Positions 5,639 through 10,399 of a stretch of 10,399 nucleotides of DNA are shown here, piece by piece. The notes under the pieces were generated by a model. That model did no database searches. It saw only the letters and a program-made list of their open reading frames with translations, and had not been told where the DNA came from. A program made the translations under genes and the position numbers. The number at the start of each line of letters is the position of its first letter. Within the stretch, counting starts at the first letter, position 1. The stretch is from Opitutaceae bacterium (GTDB taxonomy: Bacteria > Verrucomicrobiota > Verrucomicrobiae > Opitutales > Opitutaceae): NCBI GenBank assembly GCA_031266495.1, contig JAISAX010000671.1:1-10399 (forward strand), written 5' to 3'.

Positions 5639-6376
5639 CTATTCCGGCCAGACTTTGAATGCCTTGGCCACTACACTGGAATGCGCGTTTCGCTGGCGAG
5701 TGTGCAGCGTTTCAAAATACTCGCGATCCTTGGCGGCGACGTGCGCGTCGGCAAAGACGGCGTGGGCGCGATTGCCATGACGCAGGCCGACGCGCCACTG
5801 GTCATCGCCTTGCCCGATGCAATAGCCCTGCATCGGCTCCTGCCCCGCGAGGTTGCGATATGAATCCGCCACGAGAAAGAAACCGGACGGCGACTCGATT
5901 GCCGACAGAGGCAGCAGCGCGTCGCCGTCCTTCGCCTTGATGTACGCCTCGTCGTCATCCTCCGGGCACCACATTCGCATCCCGTATCGACCGTTCATGA
6001 CGTCGTAGGTCGTCACGTCGAGGTCGCTCAAGCGTGTAGGGGAAATGGAAGGACAAAAAAAGATATCCGAATCGCCGTATTGATTTCCTTTGCTGACGTA
6101 GCCCTCGCGTCCGAGTCGCCGGTACCAGTGCGTATAGGTCGGGCTGATACCATCGCTTTTGAATTCGGCTTTATATTGGCGTCCAGGAATTTGCTGTTTG
6201 TGGTCGGCGGCGAATGATTGCAGCGCAACGCCGATCTGGCGCAGGTTGCTGATACATTTTACTTTCTGGGCCGACTCGCGGGCCTTGGAAATCCCCACCA
6301 TCGCAAGCGCGGAAAGGATGCCGATGATGGCGATGACCGTCAGCAATTCGATCAGGGTGAAAGCACGGTTTTTCAT
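5639..6376 (-). CDS. Prepilin-like (pseudopilin-type) protein with H-X9-DA tail
   Basis: The 245-residue protein begins MKNRA|FTLIELLTVIAIIGIL, a textbook prepilin-peptidase site (cleavage after Ala5, Glu10 as +5), followed by the hydrophobic helix and CISNLRQIGVALQSFAADHK. H200 precedes D210-A211 by nine residues, matching the H-X9-DG tail with Ala for Gly, then HVAAKDREYFETLHTRQ, which is almost identical in the right-hand prepilin-like protein. It lies 95 bases after the PEP-CTERM gene and 24 bases before enzyme copy 1, so one transcript is likely. Family knowledge places such proteins at the inner membrane, processed by a PilD-type peptidase; a link to export or assembly of the neighbouring enzyme is inference. 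It is paralogous to the gene at 9835-10399. Confidence 0.93.
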   Translation of the reverse strand: MKNRAFTLIELLTVIAIIGILSALAMVGISKARESAQKVKCISNLRQIGVALQSFAADHKQQIPGRQYKAEFKSDGISPTYTHWYRRLGREGYVSKGNQYGDSDIFFCPSISPTRLSDLDVTTYDVMNGRYGMRMWCPEDDDEAYIKAKDGDALLPLSAIESPSGFFLVADSYRNLAGQEPMQGYCIGQGDDQWRVGLRHGNRAHAVFADAHVAAKDREYFETLHTRQRNAHSSVVAKAFKVWPE

Positions 6377-6423
6377 GGGAAGTGAATGTTATATGGGAAA
6401 CACGATGTGGTGAAGCAGGCGAC

Positions 6424-6441
6424 GGGGGGGAGGAGGGGGGG
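6424..6441 (-). repeat. C7-TCCT-C7 tract between the PEP-CTERM and prepilin-like genes
   Basis: On the transcribed (minus) strand the intergenic 95 bases contain C7-TCCT-C7, a C-rich, G-poor stretch with no paired partner. It resembles the interrupted C tracts in the two enzyme genes. As RNA it could be a Rho-loading (rut-like) segment or slippage site; no stem-loop terminator is seen here. Confidence 0.75.
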
Positions 6442-6471
6442 TAACTTGAAACCAGTCCCAACCAACCCCGA

Positions 6472-7356
6472 TCAAGATGAACGGAGGCGGAAGCGACAGA
6501 AGCGACAGGCGACGATTCCGGCCAATGCAACAACTCCGGAAATTACCGCATTGGTCGCAGGCTCGGGTATATTGGAAGCAGCACTCTGGAGGATGATCAC
6601 ACTTTCACGGTTGGTGAGTCCGGTGAAACTGGTGTCGTATTGGGTCACTTTATTGGGATCAGTCTCGTGGGCAGAGTTGTTTCTTAACCAAACCGTTCTG
6701 AAATTCTGGAGAGAGGGGTTGGAGACGCTTGCACTTGCGATGTTGATCGAGTTGGTCGCAGTACCGCTGACCCAGTGGAAGACGATTCCATAGGTCGTCC
6801 CCGCTGCCAGCGCGACCGGATCCGAGAAGGAGAACGTGAGAAATTTATTGAGTTCCAGGCTGGAAGGCATCGTCACCGTTTCCGAATACACGGTTGTGTA
6901 GAGCGCGGGGGCGGGCGGAGGACTGGTCCATGCGTCTGCGGATTCAGCAATCGTTTGTGCGGACGAAGATGAGATATCCTGATTAAATGTTACGATAGAA
7001 ACCGAGAACGCTGCCGTCGTCTCGGGAGTGTTATTGCCGGCGCCGTAAGAATACCCCTGCACCAGAACCGTCACCGCGCCCAAATTGGCCGGCTGGGACA
7101 AACTGAAAGCCACCCCGCCGAAGCGGTCATTGTTGACGGAATGGTTGTATTGCACATTGCCAGTTTCCGACGCCGTGGTGGAGCCGCTGGTGATGATTAC
7201 GTTCGTATCGGGAGCCGCCGCCGTCTGGCTGATGGAAAGGGCGTGGGCAACGGAGGCGAAGCCGCCGAGGGCGAGGGTGGCGATGATCGCGGCAACCCGC
7301 GACGAGCGATTCAGGATACAACGGGCGGGCTGTGTTTTTGTGATGCGGTTTTTCAT
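6472..7356 (-). CDS. PEP-CTERM sorting-signal protein
   Basis: A 294-residue exported protein. After a basic N-terminus, a hydrophobic signal segment (about residues 21-40, RVAAIIATLALGGFASVAHA) ends in Ala-His-Ala. The body is Ser/Thr/Asn-rich and beta-like with low charge. The C-terminus has the full tripartite sorting signal: Pro264-Glu-Pro266, a hydrophobic helix (AVISGVVALAGIVA) and an Arg-rich end (RFCRFRLRSS). Family knowledge: such tails are recognised by exosortase (EpsH/XrtA) and the proteins are usually linked to exopolysaccharide or the outer surface. No catalytic motif is recognised in the body. It is the first gene after a promoter with two operator-like palindromes and probably heads the operon with the prepilin-like gene and enzyme copy 1. 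The start ATG at 7356 has no Shine-Dalgarno. Confidence 0.92.
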   Translation of the reverse strand: MKNRITKTQPARCILNRSSRVAAIIATLALGGFASVAHALSISQTAAAPDTNVIITSGSTTASETGNVQYNHSVNNDRFGGVAFSLSQPANLGAVTVLVQGYSYGAGNNTPETTAAFSVSIVTFNQDISSSSAQTIAESADAWTSPPPAPALYTTVYSETVTMPSSLELNKFLTFSFSDPVALAAGTTYGIVFHWVSGTATNSINIASASVSNPSLQNFRTVWLRNNSAHETDPNKVTQYDTSFTGLTNRESVIILQSAASNIPEPATNAVISGVVALAGIVACRFCRFRLRSS

Positions 7357-7401
7357 AGGAATTGATTTCCGGAAGTTATGGGTTGGATAGTCGGATGATA
7401 G

Positions 7402-7413
7402 ACTACCGGTAAT
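7402..7413. promoter_or_regulatory. LacI-type operator O2 of the PEP-CTERM operon
   Basis: ACTACCGGTAAT matches the lacI-front palindrome at 11 of 12 positions. Its centre is 21 bp from the site at 7423-7434, so both could be bound on the same DNA face. It overlaps the end of the -10 region and the expected start of transcription. Confidence 0.68.
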
Positions 7414-7441
7414 AAAACCAAAATTATCGGCAATAAGTCAA
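7412..7441 (-). promoter_or_regulatory. Candidate sigma-70 promoter of the PEP-CTERM operon
   Basis: On the minus strand TTGACT (7441 to 7436) is followed 18 bases later by TTTTAT (7417 to 7412). The spacer holds the operator-like ATTGCCGATAAT, and a second operator covers the expected start. The block TTGAC-N4-TGCCGRTAAT is shared, base for base in spacing, with the promoter at 699-728. The region has no terminator after enzyme copy 2, so read-through from upstream is also possible. Confidence 0.5.
7423..7434. promoter_or_regulatory. LacI-type operator O1 of the PEP-CTERM operon
   Basis: ATTATCGGCAAT matches 10 of 12 positions of the lacI-front palindrome ATTACCGGTAAT and sits between the -35 and -10 elements. 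Confidence 0.58.
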
Positions 7442-7445
7442 GTCA

Positions 7446-7457
7446 ATTGGCGGTAAA
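7446..7457. promoter_or_regulatory. Possible third, weak operator upstream of the -35
   Basis: ATTGGCGGTAAA matches 9 of 12 positions and is centred 23 bp from the site at 7423-7434. It lacks the CCGG centre, so it may be chance. Confidence 0.25.
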
Positions 7458-7502
7458 GATCACTTGATTCGACCGCGAAAACCTACGGATGCATACCAGC
7501 CG

Positions 7503-9710
7503 TTATTGATTCCACGGGACATCATACCAGCCACCTGGCATGGCGAGGTTTTTTATACTGCCGACTCCATACGGATAAGAACCGCCACGGTAAACCATGG
7601 GCAATTCGCCACGAACCGTGCGAGCCGCATCAATGTAACGCAACAACATGAAGGCTCTCCCTTGACCGGGAATGAAACCGGCGCCGATGGATGCAATGGT
7701 ATCTCCGTAATTTGGATAAACCCAAACCCCCGCCCCGTTTTGGGTGTCGGCAGCCATTTTCCCTTGTGATTGAGTGAGTTTCAACATGGCCTCCGCGCCT
7801 TCCTTATCCAGAGGTTTTTCCCGGACCGGGTGGACTGCGATTTCCAGAATGGCCTGGAAGTTGGGCACAGGGTTGCCGGAACGGGCGGGAACACCCCGGA
7901 AAAATGCCCGAAAAGCTGCGTCTTCCACGAGATCGTCGAGGTGATAGATTTTATTTTCGTGCGCACGGACGGGACGGCCTGTTTCGACTTCGTAGTAATC
8001 ATACATTGTCTTCCCCGGAATGTGGCTGGCGAACCAGTCGAGGCATTCGATGATGGCGTTGCGAAAGCGTTCGTCACCAGAGAGACGATAAAGTCCGGCG
8101 AGGGCGCGGCAGGCGTCCGCAGTGGCGGAGCAAGACAGGGCGGGAGGCTCGAACTCGCGTGCCCATGCGGGGCGCAACTGGTCGTCGTATTGTTGCGCCC
8201 AACCGTTGACTGCGCCGCGCAGTTGTGCGCGCAGGAGCCATTCTCCGGCGCGTTTGATGGCGTCGATATAACGGCGGTCTTTTGTAGTGTGCCACATGAG
8301 GACCATGACGTCGATGGCATCGTTCATGGCCATGTCATTGATTTCTCCGCCGTTGGGCTGACGGCGCGCGGTTTCCCCGCGTTGGAGTTCGGGGTTGTAG
8401 TGATGGGACCAACTGCCGTCGGGGTTTTGGGCTTTCAGATAAAATTCCCCGCTGCGTATCGCGCTGTCGTGATATTTTTTCTCACCGGTGAGGCGGTAAA
8501 TGTAGCTCAACAGGAAGAGCGGGTGGCTTTGCACGCTGTCCTGCAGTTTGTATTCGGGGAGATCCTTGTGGGTGACGTTGTTGATGCTGATTTTGTAGTT
8601 ATAGTTCCATGCGCCTTCGGGTTTTTGGGCGGCCACGTAGAAGTCGGCGCTTTTGCGGGCAAGATCCAGGTAGTGATAGTCGCCGAGGATTTCATATCCG
8701 TAGAGCAACCACGCGGCGACCAGCGCCGTGCCGCGTGATTTGTCGTTGCTGATAACGTCATCCCGGGATGCCAGATAACGTCCCTGGGCATCGCTGCCGA
8801 TGAGGGTCGGCCAGGAATAAACACTTTGCCAACCGCCGTGGCGCTGGAGTCTGGCGAGGGTCCGGAAGTAGTTGCGCGCTCCGGTTTCGGCTTTCGGCAG
8901 CAGGGGGGGGGGAGGGGGATTGCGCGACCAGGCCAGCAGATTGTCCAATGGTTGATTATAGCAGTGGAGTTCGTCGAAGGAGGTGCCTTTTATGCTATAA
9001 GCATCGCGGGCGTATTTGGTGTGCGCCGAGCCTCCAAGAAAAAACATGATCGCACCGTGTTTATCGTTGGGGAAGCCGAGGTGGCCACGTTCTCCTGCGC
9101 CGTCCAGGGCGATCAGTCCGTGGCCTGTTTTGATGTCCCATGATGCGATGACCGAGTGCCAGTTCCGGGCGTCCCCCATGTTTGGGGGCAGTGGCATGGA
9201 GACTTCGGAGAGGGTGCGCCAGTAATCTCCTTTGCCGGTTTCTTTTTTGTCGGGTCTGTATTTGAAATTGCGAACGACAAGAGCCAGTTCGTTGGCCTTT
9301 TTGATAATTTCCATACTGTAAGTTTCGCGGCGGACGGCGAACAGGGCCATCGTTTGTCCAGGTTCCCAAAATGCGCCTTTTGCCATGAATCTGATGGTGG
9401 CGACATCGGGGTTCAGGTTGCTGTTGCCTGTATAGTGGATATGTCCGCCGGCGCGGTTGACGGTGATGCCTTGGCCGATGGCTCCGTTTTTATCCGAAAC
9501 CACGCCGAAGCCGCCGGCCAGGGGGATGTCCAGCGCGAAGTCGGCATCGGCTTTTTCGTGGTCCCATGTGGCCGCCAGCGTGGTAAAACGATCGGGTTGC
9601 GCGGGCGCTTTCCAAAAGGATTCGGGGATAGTGACGGATTCCGCGAAAAGTGTGGAAACCAAAGCGCTGCCCGCTGAGGCAATACAAAAAAAAGAACGTC
9701 CGGATTTCAT
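7503..9710 (-). CDS. Secreted LamG-like plus alpha/alpha-toroid protein, probable polysaccharide lyase or hydrolase (copy 2)
   Basis: A 735-residue paralogue of the protein at 3323-5614; over about 165 residues of the toroid I count roughly 75% identity by eye. The signal peptide ends near Ala23 (STLFA before Glu24). The LamG-like part spans ~65-262 (GGHIHYTGNSNLNPDVATIR, NWHSVIASWDIKTG, LIALDGAGERG, FDELHCYNQPL). The five-proline linker is at ~266-270. The toroid has GGWQ (~291), GEINDMAMNDAIDVM (~454) and WAREFEPPALS (~519), and the protein ends GGWYDVPWNQ. The reaction is not proven; PL10-like lyase is the best guess. It follows a prepilin-like gene by 124 bases, as copy 1 follows its own by 24. 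Compared with copy 1 it lacks ~28 residues after the signal peptide. Its third-codon GC appears lower than that of copy 1, suggesting independent drift after an old duplication. Confidence 0.85.
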   Translation of the reverse strand: MKSGRSFFCIASAGSALVSTLFAESVTIPESFWKAPAQPDRFTTLAATWDHEKADADFALDIPLAGGFGVVSDKNGAIGQGITVNRAGGHIHYTGNSNLNPDVATIRFMAKGAFWEPGQTMALFAVRRETYSMEIIKKANELALVVRNFKYRPDKKETGKGDYWRTLSEVSMPLPPNMGDARNWHSVIASWDIKTGHGLIALDGAGERGHLGFPNDKHGAIMFFLGGSAHTKYARDAYSIKGTSFDELHCYNQPLDNLLAWSRNPPPPPLLPKAETGARNYFRTLARLQRHGGWQSVYSWPTLIGSDAQGRYLASRDDVISNDKSRGTALVAAWLLYGYEILGDYHYLDLARKSADFYVAAQKPEGAWNYNYKISINNVTHKDLPEYKLQDSVQSHPLFLLSYIYRLTGEKKYHDSAIRSGEFYLKAQNPDGSWSHHYNPELQRGETARRQPNGGEINDMAMNDAIDVMVLMWHTTKDRRYIDAIKRAGEWLLRAQLRGAVNGWAQQYDDQLRPAWAREFEPPALSCSATADACRALAGLYRLSGDERFRNAIIECLDWFASHIPGKTMYDYYEVETGRPVRAHENKIYHLDDLVEDAAFRAFFRGVPARSGNPVPNFQAILEIAVHPVREKPLDKEGAEAMLKLTQSQGKMAADTQNGAGVWVYPNYGDTIASIGAGFIPGQGRAFMLLRYIDAARTVRGELPMVYRGGSYPYGVGSIKNLAMPGGWYDVPWNQ
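8903..8918 (-). repeat. C5-T-C10 homopolymer tract inside enzyme copy 2
   Basis: Coding-strand C5-T-C10 encodes five prolines of the inter-domain linker, at the same protein position as the tract in copy 1. The C10 run has been kept although flanking codons have diverged. Confidence 0.9.
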
Positions 9711-9771
9711 TATCGGAAGATTATATGAATTCGATTTTCAATCACAAATGAACACATGCAGTGAAACACGC

Positions 9772-9788
9772 ACCTGGACCGGCCAGGT
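9772..9788. repeat. Short inverted repeat in the prepilin-enzyme intergenic gap
   Basis: ACCTGG and CCAGGT pair around a five-base ACCGG loop within the 124-base gap between the right-hand prepilin-like gene and enzyme copy 2. In the transcribed direction no T run follows, so it is not a standard terminator; it may be an attenuating or mRNA-processing hairpin, or chance. Nothing else is evident in this gap. Confidence 0.35.
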
Positions 9789-9834
9789 TTTGGCGATTCC
9801 GGAGGCGGCAGTCGGTTTTATCACAGACACGGGG

Positions 9835-10399
9835 CTATCGGGCGGGGTAAATAGTGAATGATTTGTTTCTGTTTGTGGAGCCATTGTGAAGCTGGCGAGT
9901 GTGGAGTTGCGCAAAATAATCGCGGTCTTTGGCTGCGACATGCCCGTCGGCAAATACCGCATTAGCCTTGTTGTTGTGCCGCAGGTGGATGCCCTTGACC
10001 GTGGAACCGTCGGGCGTCAGGCAGTACCATTGAATATTGGTGCTGTTATTGATGCTGTCGGCGACGAGAAAAAAATCCGAAGGGGTTTCAATCGCGGACA
10101 ATGGCAGCAGGCGGTCCTCTTCAATGGAGGGTTGCGTGTTATCGGGCGCCCACACGCGCATTCCGTATTTGTTTTCTTCTGGCATACTGCCGGTTCCTTT
10201 TTTCGGGATGAGCGGACAGGCGAAAACGGGCGAGTTTCCATTTGTATCGCTTTTGCTGATATAGCCGCCGCGTCCAAGGCGGTAGCACCATAACGGGTAA
10301 TTGTTGCCGTCACCCGGGTCATTGTAGCGACTCCCCGTTATCCGTCCCTTGTGGTCTTCCGCATACAGCATGAGGCCCGCGCCAATCTGGCGGAGATTG
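9835..10399 (-). CDS. Prepilin-like (pseudopilin-type) protein with H-X9-DG tail, 5' end outside window
   Basis: The frame enters at the right edge in mid-gene: the first visible residues are NLRQIGAGLMLYAEDHKG, the segment that follows the N-terminal helix in this family, so the prepilin cleavage motif lies just outside. 187 residues are visible. The tail has an exact H-X9-DG (H, NNKANAVFA, D-G) followed by HVAAKDRDYFAQLHTRQ, nearly the same as in the protein at 5639-6376; YGMRVWAPD, LLPLSAIETPSDFFLVADS and YRLGRGGYISK also align with it. It precedes enzyme copy 2 by 124 bases on the same strand, repeating the prepilin-then-enzyme order seen at 5639/5614. Its promoter, and any operator, is outside the window. 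Confidence 0.9.
   Translation of the reverse strand, partial: NLRQIGAGLMLYAEDHKGRITGSRYNDPGDGNNYPLWCYRLGRGGYISKSDTNGNSPVFACPLIPKKGTGSMPEENKYGMRVWAPDNTQPSIEEDRLLPLSAIETPSDFFLVADSINNSTNIQWYCLTPDGSTVKGIHLRHNNKANAVFADGHVAAKDRDYFAQLHTRQLHNGSTNRNKSFTIYPAR

Noticed and set aside
9709..9716. ATTATCGG at the start of enzyme copy 2 as an operator
   Set aside because: Only one half-site matches and it overlaps the start codon; no -35 or -10 is placed around it.
1..10399. tRNA, rRNA, CRISPR arrays, insertion-sequence ends, transposase or integrase genes
   Set aside because: None could be recognised; no regularly spaced repeats and no terminal inverted repeats with a transposase were found by eye.

Overview
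The window looks like accessory chromosome of a GC-rich, polysaccharide-degrading bacterium, most likely a verrucomicrobium of the Opitutaceae type. The grounds are several prepilin-like proteins with an H-X9-DG type tail, a PEP-CTERM (exosortase-sorted) protein, a LacI-family regulator, large secreted repeat-helix enzymes, and the near absence of Shine-Dalgarno sequences. The taxonomic assignment is inference; no rRNA or marker gene is present.

Layout. A prepilin-like gene runs off the left edge on the minus strand (1-650). It is separated by a divergent control region from a plus-strand lacI-family gene (893-1906). Next come a small toxin-antitoxin-like pair (2074-2613, PIN nuclease), a simple-sequence tract (2626-2645), a short remnant of a third copy of the large secreted enzyme (about 2677-2780, minus), and three short overlapping plus-strand reading frames (2910-3296). 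The rest is minus strand, reading right to left: a partial prepilin-like gene entering at the right edge (9835-10399), secreted enzyme copy 2 (7503-9710), a control region (7357-7502), a PEP-CTERM protein (6472-7356), a second prepilin-like gene (5639-6376) and secreted enzyme copy 1 (3323-5614). The unit 'prepilin-like gene followed by LamG-plus-helical-toroid enzyme' is therefore present twice in tandem, with a third decayed 3' end beyond it.

How it fits together. A perfect palindrome, ATTACCGGTAAT, lies immediately in front of lacI. Close variants occur in pairs, about two helical turns apart, in front of the left prepilin-like gene and in front of the PEP-CTERM gene. In both target promoters one operator sits between the -35 hexamer TTGAC(A/T) and the -10 region, at identical spacing (TTGAC-N4-TGCCGRTAAT). 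The reading proposed here is a small regulon. The LacI-type protein would repress itself, the left prepilin-like gene and the PEP-CTERM / prepilin / secreted-enzyme operon until a sugar ligand appears. The enzymes would then be exported and probably act on a uronic-acid-type or other plant or host polysaccharide, alongside envelope-anchored partners. Both enzyme genes carry a C10 homopolymer in the codons that join the LamG-like domain to the catalytic-type toroid, a possible slip site that could switch the toroid on and off.
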